The position numbers were made by a program, and so were the translations under genes. Under the pieces are notes generated by a model. It saw only the letters and a program-made list of their open reading frames with translations, did not search any database and was not told the DNA's origin. A stretch of 64,000 bases of DNA from Azolla caroliniana. Taxonomy: Eukaryota > Polypodiophyta. Positions 11,233 to 21,099 of the stretch are shown here, one piece after another; the first letter of the stretch is position 1, and each line of letters starts with the position of its first letter. The DNA lies in NCBI GenBank assembly GCA_043228905.1, contig JBHGNT010000020.1:13578001-13642000 (forward strand). Reading direction: 5' to 3'.

Positions 11233-14200
11233 GTCCAGCCAAAATAGGAGTCGTTTGGTTGGACAGCCCTAGATCTGTGCAGCCTATTAGTGGTTCCATT
11301 CCCTCTAAGCAAGTTAGCAATGTGTTCGTAGCCCAAGTAACAGTTAGTACTAAAAGTACCCCGCTAGTACATGTATTAGCACTTTTAGATTCCGGAGCTA
11401 ATTCTTGCTTCATGGATAGAAACTTTGCCCAAGCTCATCAGATATCACTCAGAAAACTCCCGTGTCCAGCCTCTGTAGTAGTCATTGATGGTTGTCCCAT
11501 TGCTTTCGGAAATATCATAGAAGAGTCAGAGCCCGTTAATATTGTCCGAGATAATCTAGCATGTGTAGTATCATTTAATATAATTAGCATCCCAGAACAC
11601 CCCATTGTTTTAGGATTACCATGGTTAGAATTACATAACCCAGACATAGATTGGAGAACAAGAGAAATCCGATATCGAAAAGCCCGAGGGTCTACTCATG
11701 AGATTGCAACCATTTCGCTACATCAGTTGCGGGAAGAAGGACACAAGGAAGAAATGTTTCTCTTCGAAATATCAATAAAGCCCTTAGACACCATTAAAGA
11801 GGAGTCCACCGTTCAACTTCCAAAGAAATATCATCATTATGCCGATGTGTTCGATAAAGTACAAGACAATACGCTTCCTCATCATCGACCGTATGATTGC
11901 CCCATCGATTTACAACCGAGGAAAGAGCCACCATGGGGACCGATCTACAATTTGTCACCAATCGAGCTAGAAGTCCTACAAGCCTATATAGAGGAGAATT
12001 TGGAAAATGGTTTCATTCGGCATTCAAAATCTCCAGCCGGCGCACCCATTTTCTTCGTTAAGAAAAGGGATGGATCACTTCGTCTCGTTGTAGATTACCG
12101 TGGCTTGAATAAGGTTACAATCAGAAATAGGTATGCACTTCCCCTTATCTCAAGTATTTTAGAATGGATCAATGGTGCCAAGTTCTTCACGAAGATCGAC
12201 TTACAGGGGCCTATAACCTCGTACGGATCCAACCAGGAGATGAATGGAAGACCGCGTTTCGCACCAGATATGGGCACTTCGAGTATATGGTCATGCCGTT
12301 CGGCCTCACTAATGCGGCAGTAGTCTTCCACCACATGGCAAATGATATATTCCGAGATCTCTTGGATGTTTGCTTGATCATCTATTTGGATGATCTACTG
12401 GTTTATTCGAAGACCCAAGAAGAGGATGATTCTCATGTACTATTAGTACTAAAACGACTTTGAGAACATGGTCTTTATGCAAAGCTGGAAAAATGTAGTT
12501 TTGGGTGCAACCATGTGGAATTTCTGGGCTATGTCATTTCCTCAGAAGGCATCTCCATGGACCCAGCTAAGGTCAAAACTGTGGTAGAGTGGCAGACTCC
12601 ACGTTCGGTGCGAGATGTGCAATGCTTTTTAGGCTTTGCCAATTTTTACCGGAAGTTCATACAGGATTACTCAAAGCTTGTTCTGCCTCTCACACAGCTT
12701 ACCAGGAAGGGACAATCGTTCGTTTGGTCTAAAGAAGCAGACATGGCTTTCGAGAGTCTTAAAAAGGCATTTACATCGGCTCCAATTCTCTAAGCTCGTG
12801 TCGATCTGGAAAAACCATTCATTATCAAAGCAGACGCATCGGATTTCACATTGGGGAGCATTCTGTCACAACGGGGTAATGATGAGAAGCTACATCCTGT
12901 GGCTTTTCACTCACGCAAGTTTGACGCCACCGAAATCAACTACAAAATTCATGATAAGGAGCTATTGGCAATAGTGGACTCTTTTACGCAATGGAGGCAT
13001 TTTCTAGAGGGATCCTCTCATCAATTCACCGTATTCAGTGACCACAAAAACCTTGCCTACTTTTAGGACACTCATGTGTTAAATCGACGTCAAGCTCGGT
13101 GGGCCCACTTCCTCACGCGTTTCGACTTCAAAATTACATATCGTCCGAGGAAGCACCAAGGGAAGGTAGATGCATTATCACGGCGTTCGTACCTACCACC
13201 ACGTCCTGGCGAGCCAGCTTTTGATAACCAAAAACAAGTAATCTTGGGACCGACACGACTGCAAGCAACACAGGTCTTTGGCATGCCCATGGATTCCCAC
13301 GTTATCGATACTACATGTGAGGACTTGAAGACCGATGCTTTCGCCCAAGCCATTCTAGCACAAATTGATCCCTCTCGAGCATCTTGTTCACAGTTGCAAC
13401 CACCAGGTACGGACTATCGGCAATTCAAATACCATGATGGATTACTATTCTTTAATGAACTCTTGTATGTTCCTAATGGTTCTTACCGCCTTCGAGTAGT
13501 CCAAAACTATCATGACACATATACAACTGAGCATTTTGGTAGTACTAAAACATTAGATTTAGTACAACAATCATTTTGGTGGCCCCGTATGCGACAATTT
13601 GTCGAAGATTTTGTTCAGACTTGTGATACATTCTCCAAAGCGAAAATGCCAAGGCATCATCCAAATGGTTTATTAGAACCATTACCAATTCCAAGCAAGC
13701 CGTGGCAATCCATTGCTCTAGACTTCATCACAGATCTTCTAGTCTCTAAGGGGTTCAATGCAATTCTAACAGTCATAGATCGATATACGAAGATGGCTCA
13801 TTCCCGGCTCATTTCTTGCCATGTACTAAGGAAATATCCAATGAAGAAACCGCTGAAATTGTCATGAATGAAGTATGTCGACATCATGGCGTTCCCGATA
13901 GTATCATCAGCGACCGTGGACCCCAGTTCGTATCAAAATTCTGGAAGCACCTTTTTAAAATGCTCAAGGTCACTTGTAACCTCTCCTCCGGCTACCACCC
14001 ACAAACCGATGGCCAAGCAGAATGAACAAATCAAATGTTGGAGCAGTATCTTCGGTGCTTTCTAAGCTATCATCAGGATGACTGGGCAGATATTCTCCAC
14101 TACGCCGAATTTGCCTACAATAACTTTGTCCACGCATCGACTAAAGTTACGCCATTTTATGCTTATACGGGTTCTCACCCCCGGTGGTGTGTATTTGAAA

Positions 14201-14812
14201 CCCCAGAGTTGTCCACAAATCCTTGCGCAGAGGATCGTTTAGAGCGGTTACGCAAGACACAAGCAATTTATCTACTCATCTCCAACAAGCTCAACAAACA
14301 CACAAGGTTTACGTGGATCGTCATCGACTTCCATCCAGTTTTAACATTGGAGATCGGGTATGGCTACTACGACGACACATCAAGACTACTCGCCCATGTG
14401 AGAAGTTGGATTATCGACGATTAGGTCCATTCCGTATTATAGGAAAGATTAATGATGTCGCTTTTCGTCTCGATCTACCTCCGCAACTTCGGATACATCC
14501 GGTGTTTCATAGTTCTCTCCTCGAACCCTATCAAGAGAGCACCATCCCAGGACGTATGACACACCCCGATCAAGCTTGAAGATGGACTTGAATACGAGGT
14601 TGTCGCCATCCTTGATTCCAAGATTGTTTGCAACAAGCTCTACTATCTAGTCGATTGGCTAGGATATAGTCCCAACGAGCGTACTTGGGAACCGATAGAG
14701 AATGTGACCAATGCCTGTGCTCTTCTTGAAGACTCCCATCGTCAATATCCAGACAAACCGGGTCCTCAATCTAAAACGACCCATGACACTCGTCGTTTCA
14801 AAAGGGGGATAG
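11233..14812 (+). pseudogene. Element 1 pol (protease, RT, RNase H, integrase, chromodomain)
   Basis: Protease: LLDSGANS, catalytic Asp codon at 11388. [22 protein letters not shown] and YLDD (12383-12394), with a one-base deletion near 12200 shifting frame inside the KIDLQG motif. RNase [10 protein letters not shown] and the HDKELLAI block (12830-13066). Integrase: zinc-finger His pair present, but the CX2C second Cys reads Phe (CDTF); core motifs LDFITD, SDRGPQF and YHPQTDGQAE are present. A chromodomain (about 14590-14765, YLVDWLGYSPNERTWEP) probably directs integration to marked chromatin. Nonsense codons at 12461, 12791, 13064 and 14023 all fit C-to-T changes of CGA, CAA or CAG. Confidence 0.92.
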
Positions 14813-14828
14813 TGTCATGATATGACAA

Positions 14829-14882
14829 GACTCGAACCCATGACCTTATGCTACATGGGTCGAGTTCTTGACCATTAGACCA
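14829..14882 (-). other. tRNA-like A-box/B-box module inside element 1 3' LTR
   Basis: On the strand opposite to the element, TGGTCTAATGG (14872-14882) fits the pol III A-box and GGGTTCGAGTC (14829-14839) the B-box, with about 32 nt between them as in tRNA genes. The rest does not fold as a functional tRNA by eye. It looks like a tRNA or SINE head captured in the U3 region. Confidence 0.5.
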
Positions 14883-15135
14883 TACATTGTAATACATAAA
14901 ATATTATTTTCATTTATGTTTTATTATAGAAAATTGATGTATATTCCAGATTTCTCTGGAACATTCTAGAAACTTTAGGAGTACTCCTGAGAACACTATA
15001 AAAGGAGGCACAAGGCATTATTTCGAACCAAATCAGTTCAACATCAGTCTTAAGCCTCCTAGCTACTATTGTATACTCTCTTCACATAATATATATCTTT
15101 TATCATCATTCTCTCACCCTTTCTCTCTCTCTATC

Positions 15136-15181
15136 TGTTACGGGATATTATATGGTCATGCTCGTATAATATCCCGTAACA
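15136..15181. repeat. 46-bp palindromic micro-insertion in element 1 3' LTR
   Basis: The insertion begins TGTTACGGGATATTATA and ends with its reverse complement. It is almost perfectly palindromic over its full length. It is flanked by CTATC on both sides (15131-15135, 15182-15186) and absent from the 5' LTR. TG...CA ends plus a 5-bp duplication copy the rules of LTR-element integration, though the CT-rich surroundings could give a chance repeat. Confidence 0.85.
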
Positions 15182-15297
15182 CTATCTCTCTCTAGCTCAC
15201 TCTTTCCTTCTCTCGAGAGTTCTACCCTCTCTTAGTACTAATCCTCATCTTTTAGTACTAATTCCTTCTCTGTCTTAGTACTGATCCTGACAATCTC

Positions 15298-15592
15298 TTA
15301 AAGTCATATACCTCCTTCAAGTGTAACACTTTTGGGCGTGGTGTGTATGCATCACAAATGAAATCAAATAGTTTAGGTAATGTGAAAGCATCATTCCGAG
15401 ACAACTATCTGGAGAATGTGCTAAACGTCTGATCTATATGATCATGTGTGTGGCCAACCAAAAGAAAATTAACTTTCACTTTTCTAAACAATCCTTGGTT
15501 GACCAACATACTTAGATAGCCAAACACAATTGAATTTTTGTTCTCTCTACCAGTATTGTCCAATTGAATGTAGAGAACACGGGGGAACGGCT
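15298..15592 (-). pseudogene. DUF7869-like gene, central piece (part 2 of 3)
   Basis: The minus strand is open here except for one stop after TFSTFSR (near 15405). It carries VLYIQLDNTGRENKN (ENKN/QLDN coded at 15565-15534), then FLLVGHTHDHIDQTFSTFSR (15460-15405). The paired Q-L-D-N...E-N-K-N and G-H-T-H-x-x-I-D signatures are what I associate with DUF7869 proteins. Their spaced acidic residues resemble a nuclease/transposase core, which is inference. Element 1 bounds it on the left and element 2 on the right. After removing element 2 and one CGGCT copy, the frame joins part 1 without a break (...LMSWGEP|FPRVLYI). Confidence 0.65.
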
Positions 15593-15952
15593 TGTCACGG
15601 ATGAACAATTGGGGGTAAAGAGATGGGGAAGTTGATGAGATAGGGAGATCGAGAAGTTGATGACAATGAGTAAAAATATCTATTCCATGACTAGTGTTGA
15701 TCTCCTTGATGTTAACAAGGGAGATCAACCCTTTTTATACATGTAGTGATGCATGATAAGCATGCTCATGCCAAGTCTTACATACTATAATATCAAGCAT
15801 ACTAATTCTTGCATGCCAAGTCTTACATATTGAGTCTTACATACTAGGTCTTACATACCACTCTTTATACAAAGGTTTGAAGTCTAAAGTTTGTCTAGGA
15901 GAAATATATATACAAGGGCCTAAGGTTCACATTCGAGTCGATGTTCATGACA
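15593..15952 (-). repeat. Element 2 3' LTR
   Basis: 360 bp, TGTCATGAAC...CCGTGACA on the minus strand. It matches the 5' LTR apart from two substitutions and the absence of one 14-bp 'gtcttacatactga' unit in a short array of such units. Confidence 0.95.
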
Positions 15953-15965
15953 TTATCCTCCCCTT

Positions 15966-18496
15966 AAGTGCCGACTTCAAGAAGGTGCGGGTTTGTGAGG
16001 ATATCGGAGATGAAAATCATGAACCACTTCCGGGACATTTAGTAAATTTCTAGTGGGCTCCCATGTAGCCTCAAAGATGGGATATCCTTTCCACAATACC
16101 AAATACTGGAGCTTTCGTCGGCTCTTGCGCGAGTCCAGAATGGTCTCGACTTCATACTCATCCCCGGTCGCCAAAGCCACAAGGGGGAGGTGGCTCAATG
16201 CTTCTTCCTAGAATTGAGGATGGATGATAGAGCTCAAGAAGTGATGCATGGAAGACATTGTGAATTCAGTAGTGTGATGGAAGAGCAAGACGGAAAGCCA
16301 CAGTGTTGACTTTATCAATGATGCGGAATGGCGCCAACTTTTTGTAATCAAGTTTGTTGCATGGGCGAGTTGTTGGAATATGCCGACGTAATAGCCATAC
16401 CATGTCACCGACTTTAAAATCAGGTGCAACCCAACGATGTTGATCAGCTTTCTCTTTGTGTCGTTCTTGAGCAATTGAGAGTTCTAGGGATAGGTCATGA
16501 TGCACTTCTTTCATCAGATGAGCTCGTTCTTCAGCAGATGGATTCATTGAACCAGTAGGGATAGCTATACTAAAGCATGGGTGGAATCCATAATTTGCGA
16601 AGAAGGGTGTTACACTAGTTGATGTGTGGAGAGCATTGTTGTAGGCGAACTCAGCCATTGGAAGAAATTTGATCCAATCATCTTGTTGATAACTTATCAT
16701 ACATCGGAGATATTGCTCTAGGATCTGATTTACTCGTTCCGTTTGGCCATCTATCTTAGGATGGAAGGCTGTCGAAAATTTTGTGGAAGTTCCAAGAGTC
16801 TGGAAGAGGCGCTTCTAGAAATGAGACATAAATTGGGGACCACGATCAGAGATAATGTCATCCGGTAAACCATGAAGGCGTACAATATTTGTTAACAATA
16901 GATCTGTTGTTTCCATCCCTGAAATTGCTTTAGAACATGGAATAAAATGTGCCATCTTTGTGAATCTATCCACCACCACTAATACTGAATTGAATCCCTC
17001 AATGTCGGGAAGGTCGGTGATAAAATCCGTTGACATGGAGGCCCATGGCCTACTTGGAATTGGCAAAGGTTGAAGTAGACCGTAGGGACGATGATGTATT
17101 GCTTTGGCATGGGCACATGTTTTCACAAATTGTTTAACAAGTTTCCAAGGTTGTGGCCACCAATAACTTCTAGAGATTAACTCCAAAGTTTTTGCAATGC
17201 CAAAATGTCCAGCTAGGGCATCATCATGGCATTCCTTCATGATACGGATACGACAAGGACCATCTGGGACATACATTAAGTTGTTCCGAAAAAGAAAACC
17301 ATCTCGAAACATAAATTGTTCTTGACTATTCTATACCTCCTTTATGGTTGATTTGTTGACTCGATTATCCTTAATTTCTTTTGCAAATTTGTCGGTGGTA
17401 GTATCTGTGGCTATTACATTGAGTAATGATTCATCTCCACCCATATAAGTTGCAAAGAGCTGAATCTGATGTGGTTGTAGGAGACAACGTGATTGTTGAT
17501 TGTAGGTCTCATCTCCTGGTCGAATTTTGAATTCCAAACGCCGAGATAGGGCATCAGCTTTACCATGTTGGGCACCGGGACGAAACCACCTAACGTGTCC
17601 ACCCCTAGATTCTGGAATAGCTACATGGATCAAATGACATGCCCAAGCTAGAGAACTGACTCCGAAAAGTCCGGAAAGGTGGTGGTTCAGGCGAAAACAA
17701 TTTGAAAGTCATAGTCAGCCAGGAAGGTCGACCATCGTGCTTGCCTCCGGTTCAAAATGCGAGTAGTGGTGAAGTAGACGAGGTTCTTGTGATCGGTCAC
17801 CACTTGGACACGGTGTTGTGCACCTGCTAAGTAAGGACGCCATTCTTCAAAGGCTGCAATAATGGCAGAGAATTCTTTGTCATAAACTGGGTAGTTGATC
17901 TCGGGAGGTGTGAACTTCCAAGAATAAAAGGCAACATGATGAAGAATCCCATTGTTATCTGATTGAGGGAGAATGGCACCGATGGCGAAGTCAGAGGCAT
18001 CAGTTTCAATCGTAAATGGTTTGGTCAGATCTGGGTGTAGAAGTACCGAAGCCGAGGTAAAAGCTTTTTTTAGTGTCTCGAATGCTAGTTGGGTTGTGGG
18101 AGTCTAGCAAAAAGGGGAATCCTTCCGAGTGAGTGCTATAAGTGGTTGCACCAATGTAGAGAATCCTTGAATGAATCGATGATAGAAGTTGGCAAAACCC
18201 AAAAATGATTGCACATCCTTGACCTTGGTGGGGACTTCCCACTGTTGAACTGTTTCGACTTTCTTCTCGTCCATAGTGATACCATTAGATGAAATGACAT
18301 ACCCGAGGAATTCAACTGATGTTTGATCAAACTCACACTTTTCGGGTTTCACATAAAGTCCATGTTCCCGAAGTTTGGTCAAGATAAGTTGAACGTGCTT
18401 GGTGTGCTCTATGTAGTCCTGTGAGAAGATAAGTATGTCGTCGGGATAGATGACCACAAATTGGTCTAGATATTCTTGGAAGATGTCATTCATCAT
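15966..18496 (-). pseudogene. Element 2 pol 3' half (RT remainder, RNase H, integrase, chromodomain)
   Basis: Read right to left: RT resumes at [12 protein letters not shown] with YPDD in place of the usual YxDD consensus YLDD/YVDD (about 18450), followed by the FLGFANFYHRFI thumb block. Then come RNase H (TDASDFAIG; VYDKEFSAI, about 17990-17870) and the RNase H tail (ILNRRQARW). Integrase starts near 17312 with HECHD/AGHFG-type His residues, but the CX2C finger is collapsed to CAHA. The core motifs TDFITD and SDRGPQF are present, with a stop after MSHF at 16815, then DGQTERVNQ. A chromodomain (16170-15985) reads YLVLWKGYPIFEATWEP. Several stops make it non-functional. Confidence 0.9.
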
Positions 18497-19677
18497 ATGC
18501 TAGATCCTCTGAGATCGATTTTGGAGAATATACGCCCAGCCCGAACTCGATCGAGGAGTTCGGGGATTAGAGGTAGTGGATAACGGTTTCGAACCATGAC
18601 TCGATTGAGCCCGCGATAGTCAATACATAGGTGCAACGTTCCATCTTTCTTTTTGACAAATAGAATAGGAGAGCCAGCTGGAGATTTTGAGTGGCGAATG
18701 AATTCCTTTGCGAGATTCTCTTCAATGTATATTTTGAGGGTCTTGAGTTCAGGTTCAGATAACCCATAGATAGGGCCAAATGGAGGACAAGCACCATCTT
18801 TCAAGTCAATTGGACAATCGTATGGGCGATGTTTGGGCAGGCGATCAACATTTTTCTTCTCAAATACATCAGAGAAATTATTATATTTTGATGGAAAAGA
18901 GCTAGTACGTAGGGTAGTATTTGGAGTGGACATGGCCGCCATGTCCTTAGAATTAGAAATGGATGCAATCAGCATTGTATCGCTTACCCGAGCAAGAGTT
19001 GGAATTGTTTCCGAAGCCGACACGGGACTAACTATCAATGTTGTTTCTATTGGAGCAACCACTGACATGGTTCTCGCTGAAGAGGAAATGGGAGCGACCG
19101 ATAACGTGGTCCTCATCGGAGCAGAAATGGGAGTTGCCCCTGAAACATGAGTGGGAGCAACCGTTGAGACGGTCCTCACCAGAGTAAGCGGCCAAACAAA
19201 TGGTGAAGCATTGGCTCGAAGACGGGTGGACGTAATACCTTGTGAGTGAAAATTTGAGGTGAAATTGATGGAGCGAGATCGCCAATCCACGACTGGATTG
19301 TGAGTTTCGAGCCATGATAACCCCAAGATGATAGGATGTCGAGGTGATGTGATGAGGTTAAAAGTGATTTCTTCTTGGTGGGCTCCTATGTGGAGACCCA
19401 AGGGAATTGTTGTATTTGTGATGGCACCAGATGAGAGCGTTCGGCCGTCGATCACTTCAACTGGAATCGGGACGGTTAATTTGTTGCTTGGAATGTTGTG
19501 TTTCCGTGCAAACATGATGTCAATAAAGCATGACGTAGCCCCAAAATCCAACAAAGCTTTTGTCTTCAGAGTGGTAGAGCCAAATTGAAGAGTGATCGGA
19601 ATTGTGAAACTTGTTGTCGAGGAAGTCAGCTGATTGGGCCCTTGACATAATTGTTGACTCTTGTGATCCAGATGCAC
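18493..19677 (-). pseudogene. Element 2 protease and RT 5' half, with Ala/Thr/Ser linker
   Basis: A long open frame of 394 codons. Protease: [12 protein letters not shown] has Phe where the catalytic triplet D-S/T-G normally has Ser or Thr (19548-19540), so activity is doubtful. Residues ~165-265 form an unusual repetitive Ala/Thr/Ser/Val/Ile-rich linker (APIS.., SVAPIS.., TVSTVAP) between protease and RT. RT starts well ([20 protein letters not shown]) and reaches FSKIDLRG. It then jumps to the MMNDIF motif, so about 45 codons of RT palm (motifs carrying the first catalytic region and [10 protein letters not shown]) are deleted near 18500. Confidence 0.9.
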
Positions 19678-20580
19678 AACCCCTACTGCAACTGGACATT
19701 GGAGTTTTCCTGTTGGCCGAAAATGTCAACCCCATCCGCACGATGTGGTGTTTGACGGGGTCCCTTTTTTGGGCAAGAGCGAATCAAATGGTCAGGGCCG
19801 CCACAATAGAGACATAAATTGTTGGCTCGTCGATGTTGTCGTTACACATTAGTCAATGGTCGATAGCGAATTCGATCGATCTCCATTGGCGAGCTAGAAT
19901 TTGTGGTAGGAGTTGAAGATAAAGTGGAGGATGACATGGGAGGCGGTGTCGTCAACCATGGTAGGTGACTTCGCGTAGCAGTTGGCCAAGGTGAATGGAT
20001 CCGGTGAGGACGTTCCTCTTGCCGGAACTCAAAGAGACGGTTATCGCAGCGCACAGCTTGGGAAATAGCCTCATTCAAAGATGTGGGCTCAAGAAAATTA
20101 AGTAAATGATTTTTTATCTCACCTCGTAATCCTCAGCGGAATTGATCAAGGAGGGCTTGTCCGTCCCACTCGACATCGCACGCAAGCTGACGAAATTCGG
20201 ATGCATAGATTGATGTTGCACAATCGCCTTGTTGTAACACATATAGTTTGTTGACTGCGGCTCGTCGTTTGTCGGTCTCCCCAACAGTTGCCTCAAATTC
20301 GGTAAGAAATGCTTGGAAGTCATTCAAGAGAGGTGAAGAGGTTTCCACTAGCGGGGCAAACCAAGCTTGTGCTTGTCCTGTCAGCAACGTGCCAATGAGC
20401 CCAACTTGTCGAAAGTCATCAAAATAGCATCGGGTCTGAAGACGAATAATAAGGCGGATTTGGTTGATGAAACCTCTTAGCCGTGACCTTGTTCCATCGA
20501 ATTTATCTGGCAAGCTAACATTGGGTTCTACAGCATAAGGGTCAACAATCGGGTGAGGTATAACCGGTGTGGCTGCCTAA
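19678..20580 (-). pseudogene. Element 2 gag
   Basis: The minus strand reads PDKFDGTRSRLRGFINQIRL (from 20513), then the capsid block and RQLACDVEWDGQALLDQFR. A stop at 20133 follows, then GLRGEIKNHLLNFLEP, a Ser/Pro-rich linker with SSPMEID, another stop near 19842, and the knuckle CLYCGGPDHLIRSC (19813-19772). The knuckle has an intact CX2CX4HX4C pattern. It is related to element 1 gag (same KFDGTRS, RAVRCDNRLFE and PMEID motifs) but clearly diverged. Confidence 0.88.
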
Positions 20581-20709
20581 AGTTCTTGAACAAAGTTTCG
20601 CAAGTTCGCATTTTCATGTTGGAGTTGTTGCACGACTGCCAAAATTTGCTCAAGATTACTAGATGATTCTGAAATGATAGTGTATTGAGAAAGAAGGAAA
20701 GAAGGAAAG

Positions 20710-20720
20710 AAGGAGATCAA
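20710..20720 (-). promoter_or_regulatory. Element 2 primer-binding site (self-priming type)
   Basis: Two bases inside the 5' LTR, the sense strand reads TTGATCTCCTT. This is the exact 11-nt reverse complement of AAGGAGATCAA, the predicted RNA start inside the LTR (20837-20827). A tRNA-type PBS (starting TGG) is absent. In Tf1 of fission yeast an 11-nt match of this kind lets the RNA 5' end prime its own reverse transcription. Confidence 0.8.
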
Positions 20721-20722
20721 TC

Positions 20723-21096
20723 TGTCACGGAGGAACAATTGGGGGTAAAGAGATGGGGAAGTTGATGAGATAGGGAGATCGAGAAGTTGATGACAATGAG
20801 TAAAAATATCTATTCCATGACTAGTGTTGATCTCCTTGATGTTAACAAGGGAGATCAACCCTTTTTATACATGTGGTGATGCATGATAAGCATGCTCATG
20901 CCAAGTCTTACATACTATAATATCAAGCATACTAATTCTTGCATGCCAAGTCTTACATACTGAGTCTTACATATTGAGTCTTACATACTAGGTCTTACAT
21001 ACCACTCTTTATACAAAGGTTTGAAGTCTAAAGTTTGTCTAGGAGAAATATATATACAAGGGCCTAAGGTTCACATTCGAGTCGATGTTCATGACA
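20723..21096 (-). repeat. Element 2 5' LTR with TATA box and start-site palindrome
   Basis: 374 bp. On the sense (minus) strand, TATAAAAAG (20869-20861) lies 32 nt upstream of AAGGAGATCAAC (starting 20837), the likely transcription start. The start lies in an inverted repeat: GGTTGATCTCC(C)TTG, a 7-nt spacer, then CAAGGAGATCAAC. The U3 end carries antisense TTCGAGTC, a weak B-box-like echo of the modules in element 1 and the 47-kb LTR. Confidence 0.85.
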
Positions 21097-21099
21097 CGG

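Larger units (their letters stand above)
9232..15292 (+). mobile_element. Element 1: Ty3/gypsy chromovirus with two LTRs
   Basis: A complete but dead LTR retrotransposon flanked by a 5-bp duplication ATCTC (9227-9231 and 15293-15297). LTRs start TGTCATGATATG; the 3' LTR ends TGACA, the 5' copy TGCCG. Domain order is gag, CCHC knuckles, protease, RT, RNase H, integrase, chromodomain, which marks a chromovirus. A polypurine tract (AAAAGGGGGATAG) directly precedes the 3' LTR. No primer-binding site is visible after the 5' LTR. Many stops and frameshifts are present. The insertion splits the DUF7869-like gene and runs opposite to it. Confidence 0.95.
14813..15292 (+). repeat. Element 1 3' LTR
   Basis: The 480-bp copy is longer than the 5' LTR because it keeps a tRNA-like segment (14829-14882, antisense) and contains a 46-bp palindromic insertion (15136-15181). 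It ends TGACA at 15292 and is followed by the ATCTC duplication. Confidence 0.92.
15593..21096 (-). mobile_element. Element 2: young, defective, self-priming-type Ty3/gypsy chromovirus
   Basis: LTRs lie at 15593-15952 (3') and 20723-21096 (5'). A polypurine tract (AAGGGGAGGATAA, coded at 15953-15965) precedes the 3' LTR. The target duplication CGGCT is at 15588-15592 on the left. On the right, its CGG (21097-21099) is separated from its CT by element 3. The LTRs differ by only about two substitutions and one 14-bp repeat unit, implying a recent insertion. Even so, the coding region has stops, an RT deletion and mutated catalytic motifs, so it was probably moved in trans by a competent relative. 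The PBS is complementary to its own predicted RNA start. Confidence 0.95.
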
